From Novosphingobium sp. Chol11 (GTDB lineage Bacteria; Pseudomonadota; Alphaproteobacteria; Sphingomonadales; Sphingomonadaceae): 64,000 nucleotides of DNA. The position numbers were made by a program, and so were the translations under genes. The notes beneath the pieces were generated by a model. The model did no database searches and had not been told where the DNA came from. It was given only the letters and a program-made list of their open reading frames with translations. This document shows positions 9,745-19,349 of this stretch, piece by piece (the first letter of the stretch is position 1; each line of letters begins with the position of its first letter). Location of the stretch: positions 214,549 through 278,548 of the forward strand of contig NZ_OBMU01000003.1 of the NCBI RefSeq assembly GCF_900218065.1, given 5' to 3'.

Positions 9745-10056
9745 ATGCGTCTTTTGATTCTTGCCGCTGCTGCTCTGTCGGTTGCCACCCCCGCGCTCGC
9801 GCAGACGGCTGCCAGCCCGGCCCCCGCACATGCGGCCCATGCCAAGCTTAACACGACCGACACCGAACTCGGCGTCCTGCTGGACAACCCCGCCGCCAAG
9901 GCGATCATTGAAAAGCATATCCCGGGTATGACGGCCAATGATCAGGTCGACATGGCCCGCGCCATGACGCTGAAGTCGATCCAGCAATATGCGCCTGACG
10001 ATGTCACCGACGCGCGCCTTGCCGCGATTGATGCGGACCTTGCCAAGCTGCCCTGA
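9745..10056 (+). CDS. Small exported protein of unknown function
   Basis: This 103-residue protein has a clear signal peptide cleaved near ALAQ (about residue 20), followed by an Ala/His-rich linker and a short helical domain. That domain includes LGVLLDNPAAKAIIEKHIP and an MARAMTLKSIQQY segment. A good purine-rich site (ggagga) precedes the start and a strong hairpin terminator follows. It looks like the small periplasmic proteins that often accompany sphingomonad esterase or sugar-use genes, but I know of no assigned role. Confidence 0.75.
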   Translation: MRLLILAAAALSVATPALAQTAASPAPAHAAHAKLNTTDTELGVLLDNPAAKAIIEKHIPGMTANDQVDMARAMTLKSIQQYAPDDVTDARLAAIDADLAKLP

Positions 10057-10083
10057 ACCGGTCAGCCTGCAGCAATGAAAAGA

Positions 10084-10109
10084 AAAGGGGCGCGAAAGCG
10101 CCCTTTTTT
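10084..10109 (+). terminator. Rho-independent terminator after the small exported protein
   Basis: Stem GGGCGC / GCGCCC (10088-10093 with 10098-10103) closes on a GAAA tetraloop and is followed by six T residues. An A tract on the left arm makes it potentially bidirectional. Confidence 0.9.
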
Positions 10110-10143
10110 GTGCCCGCTCCTCTTGCGTCCCATTGCAACAGGC

Positions 10144-10205
10144 AAAGAAAAGGCCGGCTTTTGGCCGGCCCAAGTAGGTGTAGGAGAGTGCCTAAAAGGC
10201 ATCTC
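10144..10205 (-). ncRNA. Candidate trans-acting small RNA (about 60 nt)
   Basis: Read on the minus strand, the segment has the layout of a compact regulatory RNA. A small 5' hairpin (10201-10189, stem TGCCT/AGGCA) is followed by an unpaired pyrimidine-rich stretch CUCUCCUACACCUACUU. Then comes a 7-bp G+C terminator stem (10170-10164 with 10158-10152) and TTTTCTTT. The open C-rich stretch is complementary to Shine-Dalgarno-like AGGAG/AGGUG. TTGACA at 10256-10251 could be a -35 element, but no good -10 was found. It could instead be only the terminator of the efflux operon that ends at 10265. Confidence 0.5.
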
Positions 10206-10264
10206 TAATTGAACATGCTTGTGCGATAGGTCAAGTAATTAGTGATCGCCTGTCAACTTTTTCA

Positions 10265-13200
10265 TCATGTGGGAAAAGGATCGTCGTCCCCCGCTTGACG
10301 CGGCGTAACCAGGCGAGCGGCGCGCGGCGCGATCCACCTTTCGATACTATCGACAATCTCGTAAATCACAGGAACGAAGATGAGCGACAAGGCCGTCGAG
10401 GTGATCAGCCCCCCGATCACCGCCAGCGCCATCGGCTGACGGAACTCCGCGCCCTCGCCGATCCCCAGCGCAGTGGGCAACATGCCCGCGGCCATCGCGA
10501 CCGTCGTCATGACGATCGGCCGCGCGCGCTCGCGGCAGGCATTGCGCAGCGCCTGCGTCATCGGCGTTCCCGCCCGCTCCTCCTCGATCGCGAATTCCAC
10601 CAGCAGGATGGAGTTCTTCGCGCACAGCCCCAGCAGCATTAGCAAGCCGATCATCGCTGGCAGGTCCAGCGTCTTGCCGAACAGCACCAGCGCGGCAAAA
10701 GCGCCAAGCAGCGACAGCGGAAGCGCCGCCAGAATGACGGCCGGTTTGAAGAAGCCCTTGAACAGCAGCACCAGCACCGAAAATGTCAGCCCGATACCCG
10801 CCACGATCGCCAGCATGAAGCCGCCGAACAGTTCCGACATCGCCTCCGAATCGCCAACCTTGGCCTCTTGAACACCCTGGGGCAGGTTCCGCATCACGGG
10901 AAGCGCGGCGACCTCCTGCAGCGCCTGGCCAAGCGTTCGCCCGGCTACCAGGTCAGCCTCGACCGACACGCGCCGCTCCCGGTCATAACGCACGATCTTG
11001 CCCGGCCCCGCCTTGAACTGAATGTCCGCGACCGTCGACAAGGGCGTCGTCTGCCCATCAAGCGTGGGCACGCGCAGGTTCGCGATCGTGTCCAGATCCT
11101 GACGCGCGCCTTCGGGCAGGCGTACGCGAATCGGCACGCGTTCGTCGCCATCCGAATATTTGGCCACGCTGGCGTCGATGTCGCCGATGGTCGCGATGCG
11201 CAGTACCTGGGCAAGCGTCCGGCTGTCCACGTTCAGCCGCGCCGCTTCCTCTGCCCGAGGCGTCACGATCAGCTCGGGCCCGGCAGGCGGAGGCGCTGGG
11301 CGCGGGTCGGAAATGGACGGCACCTTGCGCATCTGTCGCAGCAATTCGGTCTGCGTGCGCTCCAGCGCCTGGCCGTCCTCACCGGCAAGGACGATGTTCA
11401 CCGATGCCGATCCGAATGTACCCTGGTTCGACAGACGAACGTCCGGAATGTCGCGCAATTTCGGCCGGATGATCGATCGGAATTCGTCGGTCGTCACATC
11501 GCGATCATGCTTCAACACCACCGTCAACGTGCCGGTGCGCATGTCGTCGCCCGCGCTGAAGCCGCCCGATGTCGATCCCACCTGGGCGAAGACGCGCTCC
11601 ACGGCGGGCTCTGCCGACAACATGCGGGTCGCATCATTGACCGCCCGCGCCATGTCGTCCCGCGTCGCGCCCGGCGGTCCCTGCACGGCGATGTAAAGAT
11701 AACCCGGATTGCCGACTGGCTGGAAACCTACCGGAGCGAAGCTTGCGAGCAGAAGCGACAGGGCGAAAATTCCCGCGCCGATTCCCATCGTCTTCCAGCG
11801 ATGCGCCAGCGCCCAATCCAATATGCGGCCATAGATCGGGTTGACCGGCCGCTTCTCCCGATGCGCGCGATCCTTCAACGGAACGAGGAAATAGGCAGCC
11901 ATCAGCGGTGTCAACAGACGCGCGACCACCAGCGAGAAGAGCACCGCCACCGCGACCGTCAGGCCGAACTCGCGGAAAAACTGCCCCGCCTGTCCAGGGA
12001 TAAGCGACACCGGCGCGAACACCGCGATAATCGTCGCGGTGGTGGCGATCACCGCAAGCCCGATGGCATCGGCACCGATCAGGGCTGCACGATAGGGCGT
12101 CTCTCCCGTCTCGATCCGCTTCTCGATATTCTCGACCTCCACGATCGCGTCATCTACCAGAATGCCGATGACCAACGTCAGTGCCAGCAAAGTGATGCTG
12201 TTGAGGCTGAACCCCATGGCCGACATCAGGACGAAGGTCGGGATTAGCGACAGGGGCATGGCCACTGCCGCAATGATCGTCGCGCGCCAGTTGCGCAGGA
12301 AGATGTAGACGACGATCACCGCCAGGAAGATGCCCTCGATCAGCACATGCTGGGTCGATGCAAAGGTCCGCCGCGTCGAATCCACCGTCGACACGAGCTT
12401 GGTGAAGGTGACGCCGGGATGATCGGCCTGAAGCTGGGCAATCACCTTGATCGCCCGGTCCTCGACACTGATGTCGCTTGCTTCACGCGTCTTGCTGACC
12501 TGAATCGCCGTAACCGGCCTGCCGTCCAGACGCGCAAAGCCGCGCTGCTCGGCCGATCCGTCGCCAATCTCCGCGATGTCGGCCAGGCGGACGTAGCGGC
12601 CCTGCACCGGAATGGCGAGTTCACGCAGTCGGTCGATGGTCATGGACGATCCAAGAACGCGGATCGTCTGTTCCACCGCACCCACATCGGCGCGGCCGCC
12701 CGGATCGTCGCTATGGAACGCGGCCAGGGCATTGTTCACCTGCGGCGCGGTGACGCCCAATGCCGCCATGCGCTGCGCATCCAGCACGATGTTGATTTCG
12801 CGGTCGGCCCCGCCAATGCGGTGAACCTGCGCGACGCCCGCCTGCGCCTGCAACGCGCGCGTCACCACCTTGTCGATGAAGCGCGACAGTTCCGTATCGC
12901 CCATTCCCGGCGCACTTACGGCATAAGTCAGGATCGGCGCGCTATCGATGTCCAACCGCTGCACCAGCGGCGGGTCGATGCCCGGCGGCAGATCGATGCG
13001 CGCTCTTTCGACAGCGGTGCGGACATCGTCCGTCGCCTTCTGCATGTCGCTGTGCAGTTCGAACTCGACCGTCGTGGTCGATGATCCCAGCACCGCCGTC
13101 GAACTGATGTGCTTGACCCCCGCGACGCTGCTCAGGGCATTTTCGATTGGCCGGGTGATTTGGTTTTCGACTTCGCTCGGCGCCGCGCCATTTTGCGTGA

Positions 13201-13345
13201 CCGTCACGCTGACGACGGGAAAGTTCACATTGGGGAACTGCTTGATGGGCAGCCCCACATAGGCCACGATCCCCGCGATCGTGAGCAATATGAACAGCGA
13301 GACGACGGGGATCGGATTCCGGATCGCCCAGGCGGAAATGCGCAT
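10265..13345 (-). CDS. RND efflux permease, HAE1 family
   Basis: This 1026-residue inner-membrane proton/drug antiporter has the duplicated RND layout: TM1, a large periplasmic loop, TM2-6, then the repeat. The TM4 proton-relay segment reads ILVDDAIVEVEN, with the expected Asp pair. The N-terminus (MRISAWAIRNPIPVV) is typical of the branch found with NodT-type outer-membrane factors. It is the last gene of the OMF-adaptor-permease operon, 2 nt after the adaptor stop. Substrates are unknown; regulation by the divergent TetR protein is likely. Confidence 0.92.
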   Translation of the reverse strand: MRISAWAIRNPIPVVSLFILLTIAGIVAYVGLPIKQFPNVNFPVVSVTVTQNGAAPSEVENQITRPIENALSSVAGVKHISSTAVLGSSTTTVEFELHSDMQKATDDVRTAVERARIDLPPGIDPPLVQRLDIDSAPILTYAVSAPGMGDTELSRFIDKVVTRALQAQAGVAQVHRIGGADREINIVLDAQRMAALGVTAPQVNNALAAFHSDDPGGRADVGAVEQTIRVLGSSMTIDRLRELAIPVQGRYVRLADIAEIGDGSAEQRGFARLDGRPVTAIQVSKTREASDISVEDRAIKVIAQLQADHPGVTFTKLVSTVDSTRRTFASTQHVLIEGIFLAVIVVYIFLRNWRATIIAAVAMPLSLIPTFVLMSAMGFSLNSITLLALTLVIGILVDDAIVEVENIEKRIETGETPYRAALIGADAIGLAVIATTATIIAVFAPVSLIPGQAGQFFREFGLTVAVAVLFSLVVARLLTPLMAAYFLVPLKDRAHREKRPVNPIYGRILDWALAHRWKTMGIGAGIFALSLLLASFAPVGFQPVGNPGYLYIAVQGPPGATRDDMARAVNDATRMLSAEPAVERVFAQVGSTSGGFSAGDDMRTGTLTVVLKHDRDVTTDEFRSIIRPKLRDIPDVRLSNQGTFGSASVNIVLAGEDGQALERTQTELLRQMRKVPSISDPRPAPPPAGPELIVTPRAEEAARLNVDSRTLAQVLRIATIGDIDASVAKYSDGDERVPIRVRLPEGARQDLDTIANLRVPTLDGQTTPLSTVADIQFKAGPGKIVRYDRERRVSVEADLVAGRTLGQALQEVAALPVMRNLPQGVQEAKVGDSEAMSELFGGFMLAIVAGIGLTFSVLVLLFKGFFKPAVILAALPLSLLGAFAALVLFGKTLDLPAMIGLLMLLGLCAKNSILLVEFAIEEERAGTPMTQALRNACRERARPIVMTTVAMAAGMLPTALGIGEGAEFRQPMALAVIGGLITSTALSLIFVPVIYEIVDSIERWIAPRAARLVTPRQAGDDDPFPT

Positions 13346-13347
13346 GT

Positions 13348-14427
13348 CTATGGCCTCCCGCTCGGCGCTATCCGCACGCGGTCGCCTTCGAGCAGGAAAG
13401 CGCCGCCGCCCAATACAGCCCGAACACCGGGCTTCGCGCCGCTCACTATCTCCACCATCCCTGCCGCGCGCCGTCCCGTGCGCACCGATGCGCGATGCAC
13501 GCGGTCCTGTTTGTCGAGCAGCAGCATATAGGCGCCATCGGCATCATAATGGACCGCGCGTTCAGGCGCGCTCAGCACTGATCCTGTGGCCTTCACGAAA
13601 TCCGCCTTGGCAAAACCGCCAGGGCGCAGTTCGGGATTTATCGGCAGCGCGATGCGCGCGCGTGACAAGCCTGTCTGATTATCCACCCGCGCGCCCAGCA
13701 GCCGGACCTTGCCGGTCAGCTTCGTGCCCGACGCCAAAGTCACCGCGACCGGATCGCCGATCGACAATGTGCCCATCGCCGCTTCGGGGACTTCCGCCTC
13801 CAGTTCGACCAGATCGTCCCGCGCGATGGTGAAGAGTATCGTGCCCGAGGCCGATGGTTCGCCCGGCCGTGCCGATCGTTGCAGCACCCGCCCCGCGACG
13901 GGCGACCGCACGATCAGCCTGCGTTGACGCGTCAGCAGGTCGTCAAGCTGCGCCTTCGCCACGCCGACGGCGGCTTGTGCCGACCGGGCAGCGATGCGGC
14001 GCTGGTCGATGGCTTCCTGTGAAAGCACGCCCTGATTGTCGAGCCCCGCGACGCGTCCTGCTTCCATGCGCGCTCGTTCATAGGCCACCTGCTGCTGGCT
14101 CAATTGCGCGCGCGCCTGATCGATCTGCGACCGCAGGAGTGTGTCGTCCAGCACCGCCAGCACCTGTCCGGCGCCTACGCGGGCATCCTCCTCCACCATG
14201 ACGCGCGCAATGCGATAGCCGGAAAGCTCGGGCGCGACCGCCACTTCCTCGCGCGGGATCAACCGGCCCGAAGCGCTGAGCCCTCCTGCCAATCCCCGTT
14301 CGACGACCAGCGCGACACTGACGGTCGGCGGCGGCGGCTCCTTCGCCCCGTCCGTGCTCCCCCCGCAAGCGGCGAGCAGCAGCGTCAGGGAAAGCGTCAT
14401 GGCAAGGGGACGCGGCTTGAAGATCAC
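13348..14427 (-). CDS. RND efflux periplasmic adaptor (lipoprotein)
   Basis: This 359-residue membrane fusion protein links the permease to the outer-membrane channel. It has a lipoprotein signal with lipobox LAAC (Cys near residue 21), a lipoyl/biotinyl-like half-motif, an alpha-helical hairpin of about residues 100-170 rich in Ala, Arg and Gln, and a beta-barrel. Its ATG overlaps the stop of the outer-membrane factor gene (ATGA). Length is usual for the family. Confidence 0.92.
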   Translation of the reverse strand: MIFKPRPLAMTLSLTLLLAACGGSTDGAKEPPPPTVSVALVVERGLAGGLSASGRLIPREEVAVAPELSGYRIARVMVEEDARVGAGQVLAVLDDTLLRSQIDQARAQLSQQQVAYERARMEAGRVAGLDNQGVLSQEAIDQRRIAARSAQAAVGVAKAQLDDLLTRQRRLIVRSPVAGRVLQRSARPGEPSASGTILFTIARDDLVELEAEVPEAAMGTLSIGDPVAVTLASGTKLTGKVRLLGARVDNQTGLSRARIALPINPELRPGGFAKADFVKATGSVLSAPERAVHYDADGAYMLLLDKQDRVHRASVRTGRRAAGMVEIVSGAKPGVRAVLGGGAFLLEGDRVRIAPSGRP

Positions 14428-15884
14428 GGCAGTTCCTTGGACTGAATAGGCAAAGCGACGGCGGGCTGTTCAGGCGCCGTCGCGGGATCATCGGGATTCC
14501 ATCCGCCGCCCAGCGCCCGGAAAGCGCCAACGACGTTGGTCAGCGCCTGCGTCCGCGCATTGGTGAGCGCCCGGCGCGCGGCGCGCCAGGTCTGTTCGGA
14601 CTGGAGCAAGGTGGTGAGGTCGGTCAGGCCTGCGGCAAAGCCCTTGCGCCCAGCGTCGAACGCAAAGCGCGCCCGCTCCTCTGCAAAGCTGAGGTCAGCC
14701 AATCGCGCCCGATCGGCTGCAACCAGCGCAAGCGCGATGTCGGCATCGCGAAAGCCTGCCTGCACAGCCGCCTCATAGCTTACCACGGCGCGCTCACCCT
14801 GTGCCTGCGTGGCGCGCAGCTGTGCCATCAGCCGCGTGCGGTCCAGTACCGGCAGGCTCAATCCGGCTGCGATCGACCAGATGCTCGAAATGCCCACGGC
14901 CGGGCCGGCGGTGCGGCTGATATTGCCATTGCCTTGAAGGGTGAAGCGCGGGAACAGGGCCAGCCTGTCGACCTTGACCGCGCTCGTGGCTGCCGCGACC
15001 CGCGCCTCGGCGGCCAATATGTCTGGACGACGCGCCAGCAGCATGGCGGGCATCGAGGCCGGGACCGGCGGCGGCGTGTCGAGCCGCGCCTCGATGGCGA
15101 GGCTGCTCGTCGGCGCGCCCGGCGATCCGATCAGGACCAGCAGCGATCGCTTGGCGTTCCGCAGCGCTGTCTCGATTCGGGTAAGCTCTGCCTGCGCTGT
15201 CGCCTCGTCGCCTTCCAGCCGTGCGGTTTCCGACGCTGCGATCAGCCCGCGATCGCGCCCGAGTTTCGACGCGCGCGCCAGATCGCGCGCGATCCGCAAA
15301 CCTTCCTGCGCATCGTCGCGCTGTACCGCCAGGCCGCGCGCCTCGAACAATGCGCTGGCGACGTCAGCGGCCAGGCTCAACCGCGCGGCGTGATAATCAT
15401 AGGCTGCCGCCACATAGGTGGCTCGCGCCCCTTCCCCGATCGCACCAAGCCTGCCGAACAGGTCGATCTCCCAACTTGGGCTGAAGGCGAGCGACTGGCT
15501 ATCGCTCTGTGCCGTGGAACCGAACAGGTCCACGCCGGACAATTGGCGGCCATTCTGCAGCTGCGCCGATCCGCTGATCGCACCCGTGGGCAACCGCTGC
15601 GACAGCGACTGGTCGCGTATCGCCCGCGCCTCCCGCAACCGGAAATAGGCTGACCGCGCATCGGTATTCTGCGCCAGCGCTTGTTCCACAAGTGCGGAAA
15701 GTTGCGGATCGCTGAAACGCTCCCACCATCGGTCGAGCTTTTCGTCAGCCACCGCTGAGGGCGCGGCCTCGAACCGCTCTGGCAGGCTGATGTTGGGACG
15801 CGCCAGCTTGACCGACGGCGCACAGCCGCACAGCAGCACACCCAGGAAGAGGGACAGGGGGCGCGAACCCGACAGGTGCGGCAA
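14424..15884 (-). CDS. Outer-membrane efflux lipoprotein, NodT/TolC family
   Basis: This is the outer-membrane channel of the tripartite pump, about 486 residues. The signal ends in lipobox LLCGC, so it is lipid anchored as in the NodT subgroup. Two outer-membrane efflux repeats with long coiled-coil helices follow. The reading frame extends to a TTG at 15899, but GGAGG sits at codon 2 of that version. The TTG at 15884, 8 nt after the GGAGG, is the better start. It is first in the operon, facing the TetR gene. Confidence 0.9.
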   Translation of the reverse strand: MPHLSGSRPLSLFLGVLLCGCAPSVKLARPNISLPERFEAAPSAVADEKLDRWWERFSDPQLSALVEQALAQNTDARSAYFRLREARAIRDQSLSQRLPTGAISGSAQLQNGRQLSGVDLFGSTAQSDSQSLAFSPSWEIDLFGRLGAIGEGARATYVAAAYDYHAARLSLAADVASALFEARGLAVQRDDAQEGLRIARDLARASKLGRDRGLIAASETARLEGDEATAQAELTRIETALRNAKRSLLVLIGSPGAPTSSLAIEARLDTPPPVPASMPAMLLARRPDILAAEARVAAATSAVKVDRLALFPRFTLQGNGNISRTAGPAVGISSIWSIAAGLSLPVLDRTRLMAQLRATQAQGERAVVSYEAAVQAGFRDADIALALVAADRARLADLSFAEERARFAFDAGRKGFAAGLTDLTTLLQSEQTWRAARRALTNARTQALTNVVGAFRALGGGWNPDDPATAPEQPAVALPIQSKELP

Positions 15885-15939
15885 GTGGATGACCTCCAAT
15901 CTCGATCAACGGCCTCTCGAATAGCGGACCGAAAAAAAG

Positions 15940-15970
15940 AAACAAGATTGTTTATTTTCATCCCAATCTT
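15940..15970. promoter_or_regulatory. Likely TetR operator between efflux operon and regulator
   Basis: AAACAA-GA-TTGTTT (15940-15953) is a nearly perfect 14-bp dyad. An overlapping second symmetry pairs AAGATTG (15944-15950) with CAATCTT (15964-15970). The position in the divergent 95-bp spacer and the A+T-rich dyad fit a TetR operator controlling both directions. Confidence 0.6.
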
Positions 15971-15979
15971 TTTTTGCCA

Positions 15980-16642
15980 ATGCTTTCCTTCATGACTTCC
16001 CCTCCCCCCATCCGCCGTCCGGGCCGCCCCCGCCGCGAAGAAAGCGGCGACGTCGAACAGCGCCTGGTCGACACCGCGATGCAAATGCTCGCCGAACATG
16101 GTCCCAGCCTGACGATGAACTCCATCATCACCGCGTCCGGTTTGTCGCGTAAAACAGTCTACGCCTATTATCCCAACAAAACGGCGCTTTTTGCCGCTGT
16201 CGTCCGCCAAATGCTGGGTTACGCGCTCAGCCCCGTCACCATTCCACCGCGCCCCGACTGGCGGGAAAGTCTGCTCGCCTTCGTCGAAGCCTGCCTGGTC
16301 GAAGTCTGCGAACCCTATGCCACCAGCATGCGCCGCCTCCTAATGTTGAACCCGTCCTTCATGGAAGAAGCGCGGCCGCATATCGAGCAGGTGGTCGTGC
16401 GTCGTTATCTCGACCCGCTGATCGCTTTCCTCCAGTCATTGGTGGATCAGGGGACGATTCCTGAACAGGATGTCGCCTTCGCAGCGGAGTCCCTCACCAG
16501 CCTGATTCTGTCGGAATCCCACCGGCGCTTTTTCACCGGGGAAGCGGACAATATCATTGATCCGGTCCATCTGAATGCGCACGCACGCCGCCTGACAGGC
16601 CTTTTCTGCGGCGGCGTTTTTGCGCCGGGAGCCGTTCATTGA
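15980..16642 (+). CDS. TetR/AcrR family regulator of the RND pump
   Basis: This is a roughly 220-residue TetR protein. A basic N-terminal arm (RRPGRPRREE) precedes the HTH, in which ITASGLSRKTVYAYYPNK is the recognition segment. The C-terminal part resembles the AcrR-type ligand-binding domain. Start is uncertain: TTG 15974, ATG 15980 and ATG 15992 are in frame and none has a good ribosome site, so translation may be weak or from a leaderless message. Divergence from the efflux operon makes it the expected repressor. Confidence 0.85.
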   Translation: MLSFMTSPPPIRRPGRPRREESGDVEQRLVDTAMQMLAEHGPSLTMNSIITASGLSRKTVYAYYPNKTALFAAVVRQMLGYALSPVTIPPRPDWRESLLAFVEACLVEVCEPYATSMRRLLMLNPSFMEEARPHIEQVVVRRYLDPLIAFLQSLVDQGTIPEQDVAFAAESLTSLILSESHRRFFTGEADNIIDPVHLNAHARRLTGLFCGGVFAPGAVH

Positions 16643-16822
16643 TCAAGTGGCAGGCGTAGCCTGGACCACTCCTAACGCGTTGCGGAATCTTGCGCATGAG
16701 GTTCATTTCGCACGTAGCCGTTCAGAAAAACTATTGCCTACGTTTTTCCCTCCGATATAGTGCACGCAAACGGCCAATTCATAAGAGCCGTTTATCAGCA
16801 ACACCTCTGGGGAGGATTATCG

Positions 16823-19267
16823 ATGCGAATGAAGCGTGCTACACGCGTAGCGCTCCTGTGCACTGGCGTTTCTGCCTTTGGAGTTCCTGGCGTGGCTTAC
16901 GCTCAGGCGGGCGCAGAAACATCCACTAGCGACATCATCGTTACCGCGACGCGGCGTGAAGAGCGGCTGCAAGACGTTCCCATGTCGGTGAACGTTGCTA
17001 CCGGTGAGCAAATCCAGAAGTTCAATATTTTCGATGCGAAAGATGTACAGCAGCTCGCGCCAGGTCTTGAGCTGACCAACACGACCGGTCGAAACAACAC
17101 GACGACCTTGCGCGGCATAACCTTCGATCCCGATCAAGGCACAGCACCGGCGGTCCGCGTCTATTATAATGAAATCCCCACCGACGCGCAGACGGTTTAT
17201 ACTGCAATATACGATATCGAGCAGATCGAAGTGCTGCGCGGCCCGCAGGGTCTTTTGCGAGGCCTTTCGGCTCCTGCTGGATCAATCACCATCCGCACAC
17301 GCCGTCCCAACTTCGACCGCCCCGAAGGCTATGCCCAAGCGACTGCTACCGACCGAGCGGGATATAACGTCCAAGGCGGGGTTTCCTTGCCTTTCAACGA
17401 GCAGCTGGCGCTGCGAGTTGCCGCTGTGGTGGATGGTAATCGATTGAACCAGGTCAGGAACTTGAACCGCGACGGCGAACGTTCACGCAGTGACACGCAG
17501 AGTGTTCGCGCCACACTGGGCTGGCGCCCGAGTGACGCATTCAGCGCTTATTTGACCTACCAATATCTTCACGCTGACAACACCCAGTTTCAGCAGGTTA
17601 TCGGCACCGGCAACGCGCCCTTTGCATTCAACCCAGCCCGATCTGGCCCTGCGCTGAGCGTATCCGATTACGGGGCGGTATCCGAAGGCACTTTCCGCAT
17701 ACAGAATAGGACCCATCTACTAAATCTCGCGCTCGACTATGATCTGGGCGGGTCCACTGTGTCGTTCGTAGGCGGCCATCAATTTAGTAAGCTAACCACC
17801 CTGCGTGACAATGATTCTGCGAACACGGTGCCCGGTTATATCTCATCGTCCAGTGTCAGAGTTCCGTATAAGGTGGGTACGGCGGAGTTACGCTGGCAGA
17901 CAAATAACGACGAAGGTCTCGGTGGTGGCGTCAGCGCGTTCTACACCAAGCAGACTGGCACGACTGTAGTTAATCAGCGGGCCGACAGCTTCATCGCTCC
18001 GGTTTTGGGGCCTGATGCGATTATCCCAGTGCCGTTCGAGCTCCCGGACGGATCTCAGATCGTAATTCCATCGCCAAACACCGTTCCCATCGGTGTTAAT
18101 GTAGTCGTCCCGGTTGACACTAAAACATGGTCGTTCGCAGCGAACCTCCGGTATAAGAGCGGCCCGCTGACAGTTGAGGGGGGCATCCGTTATTCAATTA
18201 TAAAGGGCAACCAGACTACGCAGCAGACGCTGTTCTTCGGAGCCCATCCACTCCTTGCAACATTGCCGCCGGTCCTCGGGCCCACGGAAATCATCCCCGC
18301 GGATTTGCAAAGACGTACCGATAAGCCGCTTACCGGTGGCCTGACCATCAATTACGCCATCAGCGACGACTTGAATGTCTATGCTGCCTACGGTCGGGCT
18401 TTCCGAAGCGGCAGTACCGGCGTTTCGGTGCCCGCAGGCATCAGCGACGATCTCATTTCGACCCGTGGTGAAAAGACGGATTCATTCGAGGTTGGCCTGA
18501 AGGGCGCGCTGATGGACAAGCGTGTGAACTACAGCGTTGCGGCTTTTTATCAGAAGTTTGACGGCTTCCTCAGCCGTTTCACCAGCATCCAATACAACTG
18601 CCCTGAACTATCTGGCGCTTGCACTGCTTTCGGCCCGCCGATCCAGCCGGGCGAATCCACCAATGGCGCTTTTGACTTTAACTACAATGGCGACGCCAAG
18701 GTTAAGGGCATAGAAGCCACGATCGACGCCCGCTTCATCGACACCTGGGATCTAGGAATCGCGGCTGCTTATACCCGGGCGCGCTACAGCAATGCCTTGC
18801 TGCCCTGTAATGACTTTGACGGCTCAGGCGTTCCGAATCAGAATGGAACACCAGTCATTACTGGCAATGGAAATGTCAGCTATTGCGCGTCCAACGGCCG
18901 TCTCGCTGAGACTCCCGATTTCTCCCTTACTGCTAACACGGAGCTGCGCTTCCCCGTCGGCGACTATACGCCGTTTGTCCGCGCATTGTTCAACTATCGC
19001 CCGGGCTTCACCTCTGAGCGTGTGAACTTTAGATATCAGGATCGCGAACTGCTGAACCTGTTCGTCGGCTTGCGCGGACCAGACAGCAAGTGGGAAATCA
19101 CTGCCTTCGCGCGCAACCTTCTGAACCAAAAGCGGATAACCAATATCTCGCTAGGGAATGCGGTCACCCCGACACAGACGCCTGGCGCGGTGTTGGATTC
19201 CGGCTATCGTACTGTGAACGTGACGAACCCGCGGGAATTTGGAGCGACGCTGAACTTCAAATGGTGA
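16823..19267 (+). CDS. TonB-dependent outer-membrane receptor
   Basis: This 814-residue receptor has a signal peptide (cleavage near AYAQ), a TonB box/plug start SDIIVTATRREERLQDVP, the plug signature IEQIEVLRGPQGLLRG and a C-terminal beta-barrel ending in NFKW. The ATG at 16823 has GGAGG 7 nt upstream; an in-frame extension to 16760 is not needed. Sampled 60-base stretches (17761-17880 and 18181-18240) are about 50-52% G+C, against about 65% in the second TonB receptor here, which hints at separate ancestry. It may feed the AraC/DUF1592 locus downstream; the substrate is unknown. Confidence 0.9.
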   Translation: MRMKRATRVALLCTGVSAFGVPGVAYAQAGAETSTSDIIVTATRREERLQDVPMSVNVATGEQIQKFNIFDAKDVQQLAPGLELTNTTGRNNTTTLRGITFDPDQGTAPAVRVYYNEIPTDAQTVYTAIYDIEQIEVLRGPQGLLRGLSAPAGSITIRTRRPNFDRPEGYAQATATDRAGYNVQGGVSLPFNEQLALRVAAVVDGNRLNQVRNLNRDGERSRSDTQSVRATLGWRPSDAFSAYLTYQYLHADNTQFQQVIGTGNAPFAFNPARSGPALSVSDYGAVSEGTFRIQNRTHLLNLALDYDLGGSTVSFVGGHQFSKLTTLRDNDSANTVPGYISSSSVRVPYKVGTAELRWQTNNDEGLGGGVSAFYTKQTGTTVVNQRADSFIAPVLGPDAIIPVPFELPDGSQIVIPSPNTVPIGVNVVVPVDTKTWSFAANLRYKSGPLTVEGGIRYSIIKGNQTTQQTLFFGAHPLLATLPPVLGPTEIIPADLQRRTDKPLTGGLTINYAISDDLNVYAAYGRAFRSGSTGVSVPAGISDDLISTRGEKTDSFEVGLKGALMDKRVNYSVAAFYQKFDGFLSRFTSIQYNCPELSGACTAFGPPIQPGESTNGAFDFNYNGDAKVKGIEATIDARFIDTWDLGIAAAYTRARYSNALLPCNDFDGSGVPNQNGTPVITGNGNVSYCASNGRLAETPDFSLTANTELRFPVGDYTPFVRALFNYRPGFTSERVNFRYQDRELLNLFVGLRGPDSKWEITAFARNLLNQKRITNISLGNAVTPTQTPGAVLDSGYRTVNVTNPREFGATLNFKW

Positions 19268-19312
19268 AACTAAAGCTTTTTGAGCAGTAAGCGTTCAATA
19301 ATGTTCGAACTT

Positions 19313-19349
19313 AAACCCTGCTTCCGGATTGCGGAGGCAGGGTTTTTTA
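19313..19349 (+). terminator. Rho-independent terminator after TonB receptor
   Basis: A 13-bp stem (AACCCTGCTTCCG pairing with CGGAGGCAGGGTT, one wobble pair) is followed by a T run. The TAA stop of the convergent AraC gene lies within that T run. Confidence 0.85.

Noticed and set aside
10868..12247. Rightward 459-codon open frame inside the RND permease gene
   Set aside because: It is antisense to a clear HAE1 permease; composition is Arg/His/Gln-rich, typical of antisense high-G+C frames.
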